In this document: positions 8,164-15,644 of the stretch, piece by piece
Layout: every line of letters begins with the position of its first letter
How positions within the stretch are numbered: position 1 is the stretch's first letter
Assembly: GCF_001636845.1 (NCBI RefSeq)
Contig: NZ_LITT01000046.1
Location: forward strand, 186,001 to 250,000
Direction: 5' to 3'
Origin: Clostridium ljungdahlii
GTDB lineage: Bacteria; Bacillota; Clostridia; Clostridiales; Clostridiaceae
Length of the DNA: 64,000 nt
Position numbers and translations under genes: made by a program
The notes under the pieces: generated by a model
What the model was told of the DNA's origin: nothing
The model's database searches: none
Seen by the model: only the letters and a program-made list of their open reading frames with translations

Positions 8164-9315
8164 TTATTTGCTGCTATGCTGACTTTTCAAAGTATCCATC
8201 CATGGCTCTTCAAAAGCATCTGATTTGCCCCAGCTTGGAATTAATTTTGATAAGTTCTCCATGTTGACAGCAGTACCTGAATTTACTATTTGATCTTTTT
8301 CCACGGATGATGCTTGAAGATCGTAATATTTTGGTGTTTTTTCTCCTGCTATCTTTTTAGTAAGAAGTCTTACATCTACATCACCTATAAGCTTTGGATC
8401 TACAGCTGTTGTAATTGTCCATGGACTGTTTTTATCTTGAATTGCCTGAAGGTCTGCATTTGATACATCTATACCATATACCTTTATTTCATTACGTCCG
8501 GCTTCTTTAACTGCCCTAGTTGCACCTATTGCAAAAGCGTCCCATGAAGCATATATAGCATCAATAGTTCCTTTAGGATGTTTTGCAAGCATTGCAGTTA
8601 CTGCGTTTTGTGTCTGAACTGAGGTATCAGATGATGCTACTCCAAATCTTTCAACTTCTTTTATATCAGGATATTTCTCAAGCATTGCCTTATACATTCT
8701 ATTTCTATTTACCATTGGTGCAAATCCATCAACCCAAAGATATATTATATTTGCCTTGCCGTTATGGTCTTGAACTAATTTTTTAAAGGAAGTGAGTGCT
8801 AAAGTTTCATCATCCTGTTCTGTTATAGTAATACCTTCTACCTTTGCTACTTCAGGATTAGAATCAAAAGTTACTACTGGCTTGCCTTTAGCTATAATTT
8901 TTTTAACATCATCTACAGTAGCACTATCATCACCATGGGATATTATAAAACCATCATAGTCTTTTTGAAGTGCCTGACTTATGGCATCATGAAATTTTAC
9001 ACTATCTCCATTGGCACTAAAAGTGTCCACTTTAAAACCTAAACTTTCCCCTTCCTGCTTTACACCTGCTAAGTATTGTGCTGTATTGTCATCTCCACCT
9101 ATTTTACGAATTACCATTATCTTTATCTGCTTACTAGAAATTTTAGATGGAACTTTTGTGCTGCCTGATTTTTTACTACTGCTATTTTGAGTATTTTGGG
9201 AACTCTGTGATTTAGAATTATTCGAAGTATTTCCACTGTCCTGGGAACACCCGGTAAAAGCAACAGCAGCTATTGTAAATAGCGCTAAAATTATAGTACT
9301 TATTTTTTTTCTCAT
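8164..9315 (-). CDS. Sugar-binding lipoprotein of the ribose-type importer (first gene of the salvage operon)
   Basis: 383 aa. A lipoprotein signal peptide ends in AFTGC, with the lipid-anchored Cys at 23. A Ser/Asn/Lys-rich linker (about residues 25-60) follows, then a periplasmic-binding-protein type 1 domain of the RbsB family. It would capture the sugar outside the membrane and deliver it to the permease. GAGGAG precedes the ATG. About 220 nt of leader after the riboswitch terminator contain a second strong hairpin (9408-9463) that must be passed before this gene. Substrate specificity is inferred from the neighbouring mtnK and mtnA only. Confidence 0.9.
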   Translation of the reverse strand: MRKKISTIILALFTIAAVAFTGCSQDSGNTSNNSKSQSSQNTQNSSSKKSGSTKVPSKISSKQIKIMVIRKIGGDDNTAQYLAGVKQEGESLGFKVDTFSANGDSVKFHDAISQALQKDYDGFIISHGDDSATVDDVKKIIAKGKPVVTFDSNPEVAKVEGITITEQDDETLALTSFKKLVQDHNGKANIIYLWVDGFAPMVNRNRMYKAMLEKYPDIKEVERFGVASSDTSVQTQNAVTAMLAKHPKGTIDAIYASWDAFAIGATRAVKEAGRNEIKVYGIDVSNADLQAIQDKNSPWTITTAVDPKLIGDVDVRLLTKKIAGEKTPKYYDLQASSVEKDQIVNSGTAVNMENLSKLIPSWGKSDAFEEPWMDTLKSQHSSK

Positions 9316-9407
9316 TTTTATACTCTCCTCTTTTTGAAATATAAATTTTTATTAGCTTTTATTCTTTGATTTTGCACCTCCCATATATGAATATTTTTAG
9401 TAAATAA

Positions 9408-9463
9408 AAAAGACCAAGCTTCATAAATATAGAGTTTTCTCTATAAATAAATGAAACTTGGTC
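9408..9463 (-). terminator. Second hairpin with T-tract in the salvage-operon leader
   Basis: On the minus strand an AGACCAAG(T/C)TTCAT stem pairs across an AT-rich apical region that itself contains TATAGAG/CTCTATA. It is followed by TTTTTTATTT, the form of an intrinsic terminator. It lies downstream of the riboswitch terminator and 100 nt before the lipoprotein gene. It may attenuate a second transcript, or protect or process the operon mRNA. Confidence 0.6.
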
Positions 9464-9485
9464 TCTAGTTTTTCTAGTCAACCAA
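9464..9485. repeat. CTAG-N5-CTAG direct repeat, copy 1
   Basis: The 22-nt TCTAGTTTTTCTAGTCAACCAA is repeated at 9732-9753 with one mismatch. Each copy contains the inverted repeat CTAG-TTTTT-CTAG. The two copies bracket the SAM riboswitch and its terminator. They could be operator sites or the scars of a local duplication of the promoter region. Confidence 0.6.
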
Positions 9486-9535
9486 TGCGTAATTATACTA
9501 TTCTATTTTGTACCCTACAATAAAACAATTTTTTA

Positions 9536-9574
9536 AAAAACAAAAAACTCCTCACAGAGAAAATGTAAGAAGTT
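9536..9574 (-). terminator. Riboswitch-controlled terminator of the salvage operon
   Basis: A perfect 11-bp stem (9546-9556 with 9564-9574, allowing G-U pairs) has a 7-nt loop. On the minus strand it is followed directly by TTTTGTTTTTT. It stands 14 nt after the SAM-I aptamer, the normal position of an S-box expression platform. SAM binding is expected to favour this terminator and shut off the importer/mtnK/mtnA/transketolase/RuBisCO-like operon. Confidence 0.85.
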
Positions 9575-9587
9575 ATATTCTATACTT

Positions 9588-9699
9588 TTCTCATCTCTCA
9601 GGTTTCTCCTGCTGGAATTAGCACCATTGAATACAATACATCGTATTCAGGTTGCTGGACATCATAGGGCCAGTCCCTCCGTCACTCTAGATAAGAATT
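9588..9699 (-). ncRNA. SAM-I (S-box) riboswitch upstream of the importer/mtnK/mtnA/RLP operon
   Basis: On the minus strand the S-box consensus is clear: P1 strands TTCTTATC and GATGAGAA close the element. Inside are AGAG...GGAGGGACTGGCCC, CAGCAACC and GGTGCTAATTCCAGCAG. These are the conserved core and kink-turn of the SAM-I class. It binds S-adenosylmethionine in the nascent mRNA and controls the terminator at 9536-9574. Confidence 0.97.
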
Positions 9700-9731
9700 C
9701 TTTATTCGATTATAAAGTTTAAATGCTAATT

Positions 9732-9753
9732 TCTAGTTTTTCTAGTCAATCAA
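9732..9753. repeat. CTAG-N5-CTAG direct repeat, copy 2
   Basis: Second copy of the 22-nt repeat described at 9464-9485, upstream of the riboswitch on the minus strand and so in the expected promoter region of the operon. Confidence 0.6.
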
Positions 9754-9981
9754 CAAACATGTAAAATAATTTATATATAATATACAATCTTTTATTTTTT
9801 TTGTCAACAAAAATTCTAATTTTTTCTGTTTAAGTATGATTGATTTGTGATAATGTCTTAGTATACCGCATATGATTATGTCCCAAATAAATAAGTTTAT
9901 AGTATAATAAAACCCCATTTCTTTCATTATAAAGTGTCAATAAATTAAAATTTTTTCAACTTTAATCTTTCAAAAAAACTA

Positions 9982-10011
9982 TTGACAACAGGACAATCTT
10001 GGTAGTATACT
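9982..10011 (+). promoter_or_regulatory. Sigma-A-type promoter for the permease/cyclase operon
   Basis: TTGACA at 9982-9987 and TATACT at 10006-10011 are separated by 18 nt. They lie about 20 nt before the SAM-I riboswitch at 10031. Confidence 0.75.
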
Positions 10012-10030
10012 ACTAAATAAATTAAATAAA

Positions 10031-10139
10031 ATCTTATCAAGAGAGGTTGAGGGACTGGCCCTATGAAACCCAACAACCAGCATTTTTCATTTGAATGTAT
10101 TGGTGTTAATTCCTGCAGATTATTTCTGATAGATGAGAT
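10031..10139 (+). ncRNA. SAM-I (S-box) riboswitch upstream of the permease/cyclase operon
   Basis: P1 strands ATCTTATC and GATGAGAT enclose the S-box core with GAGGGACTGGCCC, CAACAACCAG and GGTGTTAATTCCTGCAG. Much of the P2-P3 region is nearly identical to the riboswitch at 18525-18632, including the ATTTTTCATTTGAATGTAT segment, which points to recent duplication. Confidence 0.97.
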
Positions 10140-10165
10140 AACTAATTTTAATATCATGATATTAA

Positions 10166-10208
10166 AAGGTCATTTTTCTTATCTTATAGAAAAATGACCT
10201 TATTTTTT
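10166..10208 (+). terminator. Expression-platform terminator of the second SAM-I riboswitch
   Basis: A 13-bp perfect stem (10166-10178 with 10189-10201) is followed by ATTTTTTTAT. It lies 27 nt after the aptamer and about 105 nt before the permease start. Confidence 0.88.
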
Positions 10209-10312
10209 TATAAGATAAACCATTCGATTTGCGCAAATCAAATATTCTGATAAGATTTCCATTTGATTAATAAAAATACAAATAAAAACCTATTCGCTAA
10301 GGAGTGAACAGT

Positions 10313-11713
10313 ATGAGCAAAGAAAACTCTAAAGGCATTAATGCCCTTAAAAAAAATCAGCTTAATTTCGTAGAAGTTATTGCACTTTCAGTTGCAATAA
10401 TAGCACCTACTTTTGCTATGTCAATGAATGTAGGACTTATGGCATCAACAGTATCTTACTCTGTAAGTGCAGTATTTGTTATATCAACTATACTAATGGG
10501 CTTTGTAGCCGTATCTTTTATAAAATTCAATGAATATTTTCCATCTGCAGGTTCGGTTTATACATTTACAGAAAGATCTTTAGGTAAAAAAGCTGCCTCA
10601 ATATCAGGATGGGCTTTACTGCTTACCTATATAGGATTTTCTGCTGGATGTTCTTCTGCTTTTGGATCTCTTTTTTCCAGCTTTATTAAAGAATTAACTG
10701 GAGTAAGCATATCCTGGATTATATTTGCACTAATTTGCGAGGCGTTTATATGGTTTGTATCTTATAGTGATGTAAAATTAAGTACAAACATTATGCTTGT
10801 CATAGAAGCTGTATCAATTCTCCTCGTAATATTACTTTCAGTAGTCATTCTTGTAAAAGTTGGTTCAACAAAAGGATTAAGTTTAGTTCCTTTTAAAGGA
10901 AATGGAAATAAATTTTCAAATTATGGTGCTGGAATCGTATATGCAATACTATGCTTTGGTGGTTTTGAGGGGGCATCAAGTCTTGGTGAAGAAAGTAAAA
11001 ATCCTAAAAAATCAATACCTCTTGCAATTGCAAGTACAGTTGTTGTAACCGGACTTATATTCGTATTCGTAAGTTATGCTGAGGTTATAGGATTTGGAGT
11101 ATCGGCTTCAGGAATAGAGGCACTAACTAAGTCACCATCTACTATAGTAGACCTTTCTAAAAATTATATAGGAAGTGTATTTACTATATTAATTACACTA
11201 GCTATCAGTATTTCTGCTTTTTCAACTGCTTTAGGATCTATGACTGCAGGTTCAAGACTCCTATATTCAATGAGTAAAGATGGTAATGTTCCACAAATTT
11301 TTTCTCGCGTACACCCTAAACACCATACTCCTTATGTGGCATTAAACATCATACTTGCAATAATAATAATTCCTGTTTTAGCACTTTTTAAACATGATGG
11401 AGTAGAAGTATTTGGATATATAGGAACAATAGGTGCACTTGCATTACTTATTGCTTACTTTATAACAAGTTTAGGCTCACTTATATACTTTGGAAAGAAA
11501 AAAATATGGACTTGGCAGCTTATTATACCTGTTGTAGCTCTATTTGTTTTGGCATTCACCTTTTATTCAAATATTTATCCTATACCAGCCTTTCCTAATA
11601 ATATATTTCCTTATATAGTTTTGGTATGGATAATAGTAGGTTTTAGTATTACTTCTATTTATAAAAAAGGATCAGTTTTATCTGCAGCTTCTAAAGAGAA
11701 TGTTGCTAATTAA
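10313..11713 (+). CDS. APC-family amino acid permease under SAM-riboswitch control
   Basis: About 466 aa with roughly 12 membrane segments and the amino acid-polyamine-organocation fold. The first helix is VIALSVAIIAPTFAMS and helix 6 carries GFEGASSLGEE. AAGGAG lies 8 nt before ATG 10313; the GTG at 10304 is inside that site. SAM repression suggests that it imports a methionine precursor or derivative. The next gene, a cyclase-family hydrolase 33 nt downstream, probably works on the imported compound. Confidence 0.88.
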   Translation: MSKENSKGINALKKNQLNFVEVIALSVAIIAPTFAMSMNVGLMASTVSYSVSAVFVISTILMGFVAVSFIKFNEYFPSAGSVYTFTERSLGKKAASISGWALLLTYIGFSAGCSSAFGSLFSSFIKELTGVSISWIIFALICEAFIWFVSYSDVKLSTNIMLVIEAVSILLVILLSVVILVKVGSTKGLSLVPFKGNGNKFSNYGAGIVYAILCFGGFEGASSLGEESKNPKKSIPLAIASTVVVTGLIFVFVSYAEVIGFGVSASGIEALTKSPSTIVDLSKNYIGSVFTILITLAISISAFSTALGSMTAGSRLLYSMSKDGNVPQIFSRVHPKHHTPYVALNIILAIIIIPVLALFKHDGVEVFGYIGTIGALALLIAYFITSLGSLIYFGKKKIWTWQLIIPVVALFVLAFTFYSNIYPIPAFPNNIFPYIVLVWIIVGFSITSIYKKGSVLSAASKENVAN

Positions 11714-11746
11714 TATACTATTTAATTTGGAAGGAGATTATATATT

Positions 11747-12481
11747 ATGACTAATAGTTTATGGAATACTTTAAATGATTTAAAAAAACACCAATGGGTA
11801 GATCTTACCCATGAATTTGGACCGGACACTCCAAGATTTGCAAGCTTTAATCCTGCAAAATTTGAAACTATTTTCACTCACAAGGATGGATTCTTTGTAA
11901 AACAATATACATTTGCAGGACAATACGGAACTCATCTTGATCCTCCAATACATTTTGCAGAAGGAGGAAGATACATTGATGAATTAGAACTTCAAGAACT
12001 TGTTTTACCTCTTGTAGTTATAGATCTTTCAGAGAAAGTAAAAGAAAATGATGACTACGTACTTACAGTAGAGGATATTTTAGAATGGGAAAAGCAATTT
12101 GGTAAAATACCAGAAGGTTCTTTTGTAGCATTTAGATCCGACTGGAGTAAAAGATGGCCTGATCAAGACAAATTTTTAAACCTTGATGAAAAAGGCGATG
12201 AACACTATCCTGGATGGTCATTTGATGCACTCAAATTCTTATATGAAACTCGCAAAATAGCAGCAAACGGACATGAAACTTTTGATACAGATGCACCAAT
12301 AGAACAAAAAATAACTGGATTTCAGGGAGAATATTATGTATTAAAAAAAGATCATTATCAAATTGAAGTTATGACCAATTTGGACAAAGTACCTCCAACT
12401 GGAGCAATAATCTTCAGCATAGTTCCTAAGGCTCAAAAGGCACCGGGTTTCCCTGTTCGTTCATTTGCTATTCTGCCTTAA
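11747..12481 (+). CDS. Cyclase-family (KynB-like) metal-dependent hydrolase
   Basis: 244 aa of the cyclase superfamily that includes bacterial kynurenine formamidase and isatin hydrolase. The metal-binding signature GTHLDPPIHF is near residue 67, with a further His and acidic residues around NGHETFDTDAP near residue 183. Family members hydrolyse N-formyl amides, lactams or lactones using Zn or Mn. A strong AAGGAGA site precedes the ATG. It is co-transcribed with the permease under a SAM riboswitch, and no tryptophan-degradation genes are near. A role in opening or deacylating a methionine- or homocysteine-derived compound is therefore more likely than kynurenine metabolism. The actual substrate is unknown. 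Confidence 0.82.
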   Translation: MTNSLWNTLNDLKKHQWVDLTHEFGPDTPRFASFNPAKFETIFTHKDGFFVKQYTFAGQYGTHLDPPIHFAEGGRYIDELELQELVLPLVVIDLSEKVKENDDYVLTVEDILEWEKQFGKIPEGSFVAFRSDWSKRWPDQDKFLNLDEKGDEHYPGWSFDALKFLYETRKIAANGHETFDTDAPIEQKITGFQGEYYVLKKDHYQIEVMTNLDKVPPTGAIIFSIVPKAQKAPGFPVRSFAILP

Positions 12482-12524
12482 ATTTACAATATATTACACA
12501 TAATTAACTTAATCCCCCCTTAAA

Positions 12525-12570
12525 GAAAAGTGAGACAAATAAAATATATGTTTTACTTGTCTCATTTTTC
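12525..12570. terminator. Bidirectional terminator between convergent genes
   Basis: A long inverted repeat (GAAAAGTGAGACAA paired with TTGTCTCATTTTTC) has an AT-rich apex and lies between the cyclase gene and the metallophosphoesterase. Both strands have T runs. Confidence 0.75.
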
Positions 12571-12589
12571 TTATTCATAATTCATGCAC

Positions 12590-13741
12590 CTAGTGCTTAA
12601 ACTTAATTTTAATGTTTACTATTTCACCTTTTGTCCCAATTCTTATGGGAGGTCCCCAGGTGCCATAACCAGAAGTAACTATTAAATTAAAATTGTCCTT
12701 TTTAAGGTATCCATAGTCATCTTCATAAATAAGCCTTGTTATAAGATTATTGGGGAAAAATTGCCCCCTATGAGTATGCCCTGAAAGCTGTAAATCCACA
12801 TTTTCCTTATGAACTTCCTCAAGATCAACCGGTCTATGATTTAATTCTATAATAGGTAGGGATTTGTCTGTATTTTTCAAAATTTCATTTAGTGGTTTTA
12901 TCTTTTCACCACTAGCAGTATCCTTTCTACCTACCACATAAAAACTATTGTCTATTTTAACTGCCTTATCTTGCAGCACTTTAACCTTTGCTTCATTCAT
13001 ATAACTAATTGTTTCAGATAAATTTTCTCCATATTCATGATTTCCTGTAATGTAATACACACCATACTTTGAATTTATCCCCTTAAAAGCTTGTCCATAA
13101 TATTTCTTTAGCTTTGTAGTGGTACTTTCATCAACCATATCTCCACAAAAGAAAACTATATCAGGTTTTAATTTATTTATGGAATTTACCATTTTATCGA
13201 TGCCTTTTTCCTTAATCATTATACCCATGTGCACATCTGACACCATTACCACGTTTAGTGAATTGATTTTACCTGCACTTTTATTTATATCTATACTATA
13301 ATTTGTTACGACTGGATGAAGGGCATTCCACATGCCAAAACAAAAAATAATTAAAACTATTATAAAAATTGAAATTCCATCATCATATATGGCACTTATA
13401 TAATTTCTAATTTTCCCCTTAAATCCTACCTTTTTTAAAACAAATTTTACCACATCTGTGAGCAGAAATAATATAAATAAATAATAAAAAATGCCTAGAG
13501 ATACTGCTCCTATTATTGTTAATAGAGAAGCAATTATGTTGTTTACTGATACAACACTTTTAAATATAGAACTTATAATATAAGAAAAAGCTATGAACCA
13601 AAATGCAATCCAGTACAGTCTCTTTTTTAAATTTTTATTTTTCTTTAAAAATACCCCTTTTACTTTTCTTCCAACGTAATACCATACTATTATGTATAAA
13701 ATCAAAATAAGTATAAGTAAAATAATATTTTCAATTAGCAT
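12590..13741 (-). CDS. Membrane-anchored calcineurin-like metallophosphoesterase
   Basis: 383 aa. Four or more membrane helices occupy about residues 1-150. A phosphoesterase domain follows with the ordered metal-binding motifs VSDVHMG, CGDMVDE, GNHEYG and SGHTHRGQ (residues about 168-325). Family members of this arrangement (YkuE/YaeI-like) hydrolyse phosphodiesters or lipid pyrophosphates at the membrane; the catalytic domain is predicted after the last helix. Its ATG overlaps the end of the HxlR gene by 7 nt, so translation is probably coupled. The substrate is not known. Confidence 0.85.
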   Translation of the reverse strand: MLIENIILLILILILYIIVWYYVGRKVKGVFLKKNKNLKKRLYWIAFWFIAFSYIISSIFKSVVSVNNIIASLLTIIGAVSLGIFYYLFILFLLTDVVKFVLKKVGFKGKIRNYISAIYDDGISIFIIVLIIFCFGMWNALHPVVTNYSIDINKSAGKINSLNVVMVSDVHMGIMIKEKGIDKMVNSINKLKPDIVFFCGDMVDESTTTKLKKYYGQAFKGINSKYGVYYITGNHEYGENLSETISYMNEAKVKVLQDKAVKIDNSFYVVGRKDTASGEKIKPLNEILKNTDKSLPIIELNHRPVDLEEVHKENVDLQLSGHTHRGQFFPNNLITRLIYEDDYGYLKKDNFNLIVTSGYGTWGPPIRIGTKGEIVNIKIKFKH

Positions 13742-14073
13742 AAATGATTACCTACACTACATTTCTTATATTCTTCTCCCCAACTCCACATGACATCGAG
13801 TATTGGCTTTAAACTAAATCCAAGGTTTGTCAGTGAATATTCAACTCTAGGTGGAACCTCGGCATATACTTTTCTATTTACAATGCCATCCTGCTCCATC
13901 TGTCTTAGATTTTGAGTCAAAACTTTTTGCGAAATACTTCCAACCGACTTCTTTAATTCTCCAAATCTTTTGGTACCTGTAAGCAAATCTCTAATGATTA
14001 AAACTTTCCACTTATCACCTATGAGTGAGAGTGTAGTTTCAACTGGACATGCAGGCAAATCTTTTTTATCCAT
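13735..14073 (-). CDS. HxlR-family winged-helix transcription regulator
   Basis: About 112 aa, the normal size. The N-terminal Cys in LPACPVE and the winged-helix core (GDKWKVLIIRDLL, FGELKKSVG, VLTQNLRQ) are typical; some HxlR proteins sense electrophiles or redox state through this Cys. ATG 14073 follows AAAGGAG, and the upstream in-frame start at 14109 has no site. It is divergent from the flavin-binding gene at 14230, which it probably controls. The 156-nt space between them holds an imperfect palindrome (14123-14149) as a candidate operator. Confidence 0.88.
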   Translation of the reverse strand: MDKKDLPACPVETTLSLIGDKWKVLIIRDLLTGTKRFGELKKSVGSISQKVLTQNLRQMEQDGIVNRKVYAEVPPRVEYSLTNLGFSLKPILDVMWSWGEEYKKCSVGNHLC

Positions 14074-14122
14074 AAAAGTTTCTCCTTTAAAAGTGTTATA
14101 AACACACAATAGTATACTTTAG

Positions 14123-14149
14123 GTAACTACAGTACTTTTAAGTGCTTAC
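14123..14149. promoter_or_regulatory. Candidate HxlR operator
   Basis: The imperfect palindrome GTAACTAC ... GTGCTTAC surrounds AGTACTTTTAA in the divergent intergenic region. It is proposed from position and symmetry only. Confidence 0.35.
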
Positions 14150-14229
14150 TTTACATTTGATATTATGAATATTATTATAAATTTGTAAGCAGCAAATTGC
14201 AAGTTCAATTTTAAAGGAGGTTCATTAAC

Positions 14230-14634
14230 ATGAACGAAGTAGTAAAATTTTTAAAAGAAAATCCAGTGCAATATTTTGCAACTGTAGGATTAGACGGTAA
14301 GCCCAAAGTACGTCCTTTCCAATTTATGCTTGAGAAAGAAGGAAATCTATATTTCTGCACAAACAATAAAAAAGACGTTTTTGCCCAACTCCAAAAATAT
14401 CCCTATGTTGAAATTTCAACATCAAGTCCAAAATTTGCATGGATAAGATTAAAGGGTAAAGTTGTGTTTTCAAATGATATGGAAACTAAAAAAGCTATTA
14501 TAGAGAACAGTTGCCTAGTAAAATCACTTTACAAGTCAGCAGAAAACCCAATTTTCGAAATTTTTTATCTTAAAGATGCAAAAGCTGTAATAGCCGATTT
14601 TTCAGGTAATCCGCCTAAAGAATATGCTCTTTAA
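14230..14634 (+). CDS. Pyridoxamine 5'-phosphate oxidase-family flavin-binding protein
   Basis: 134 aa single split-barrel domain. Recognisable segments are YFATVGLDGKPKVRPFQF at the N-terminus and LYFCTNNKKDVFAQL in the middle. Such small proteins bind FMN or F420 and act as reductases or in stress protection; they are not true PdxH. A strong AAAGGAGG precedes the ATG. The divergent HxlR regulator suggests induction by electrophilic or oxidative stress. Confidence 0.85.
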   Translation: MNEVVKFLKENPVQYFATVGLDGKPKVRPFQFMLEKEGNLYFCTNNKKDVFAQLQKYPYVEISTSSPKFAWIRLKGKVVFSNDMETKKAIIENSCLVKSLYKSAENPIFEIFYLKDAKAVIADFSGNPPKEYAL

Positions 14635-14703
14635 TTTTAAAGGCTAAATTAAACTTCCGGAAGTTAGTAAAACATTTTTATTTCTACTTAGAGTTTTATA
14701 AAA

Positions 14704-15642
14704 TCATATCACTAGATGTCCCTTTTTTTCAGCAAGTGTGATTGTGGCTTCTATACCAGAGTTAAATTTGAGATAGTCACTTTCAATGCCATCACTGAAT
14801 ATAACTCCATTTTCAGGCATTTGAGATGATATCTTTAGTTGAGATCCTTTTTTAATTCTTCCAAAAACTATATCTGCTTTTGTAGTTCTACCTGGAAAAG
14901 GCTCACGTACAGAAAAGTACAAATAATCAATATCCCAAGCTGGATTATTTTTTTACTTGATTTTAAGATCTGAATTGGATGTATTATTTATAATATTTAT
15001 AGCACCTGTAAGTATACTTTTGAGCCATCCTGTTGAACCAAGACCTGTAGATACAATAACTCCGCTTGAAGATTGATGTTCTTCAGCGTTGCCTAACTTT
15101 ATATTGTACCTAGCAGATACATGACTTTTTTGTCCTATGAACAAGTCATTTACAGCATAAATACTCTGTCCATCATTTAAAGCTGCTTTTGCCATGGAAA
15201 CTTCCTTAATTTGTCTTTTTACATTAAAGACATCTTTAACAACCAATTTAAGATCATCAACTTTAAATGGGAGAAGTACTCCATCCCACCTTGAAGGATC
15301 AGGATTTACACCAATTAAAAGCTGATTTGAAAGATACTTTAAAGTATTTGCCACAAGACCATCCTGCCCTATAACTACCACTAAATCATTATCCCCAAAT
15401 ATAAAATTAGGTACAAAATCCCTATCCACAATTTGAATTCTGCCTAATTCCTCAAATTGGCTTTGAGCTTTAGCTACCGCTTGTTTATAAATTTTATCTT
15501 CAGTTATATAATCTGAAAAGTCACTTCCAAGATGTTCGATATAAAACTTTGCCTGTTCAATTGTATTATATCTTACAATTAATTCTTCAAGTCCTGTCTT
15601 CCTCTTTATTATAACTATCTTATTTTCAGTTAATCTTACCAT
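14704..15642 (-). pseudogene. NAD kinase-like protein interrupted by one in-frame stop codon
   Basis: Two stretches in the same frame, 15642-14953 and 14952-14704, are separated only by a TAA at 14953-14955 in the context AAG TAA AAA. Together they would make about 311 aa of a diacylglycerol/NAD kinase-like fold. The part before the stop has IGQDGLVANTLKYL, analogous to the GGDGT motif but with Q for the usual Gly, and STGLGSTGWLKS. The part after it supplies the C-terminal beta strands. The gene follows the Band-7 gene by 2 nt. A single A-to-T change from AAA would explain the stop, so inactivation is recent or a sequencing error is possible. Confidence 0.75.
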
Positions 15643-15644
15643 AA

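Noticed and set aside
9742-10157. Two minus-strand open frames of 61 and 70 codons upstream of the salvage operon
   Set aside because: They lie in the AT-rich promoter region and across the plus-strand SAM-I riboswitch, with no ribosome site and no recognisable protein.
11747-12481. Kynurenine formamidase in tryptophan degradation
   Set aside because: The fold fits, but there are no kynurenine-pathway neighbours and the operon is under SAM control; only the broader family name was used.
14640-14700. Palindrome AACTTCCGGAAGTT after the flavoprotein gene
   Set aside because: It is short and lacks a T tract, so it was not called a terminator.
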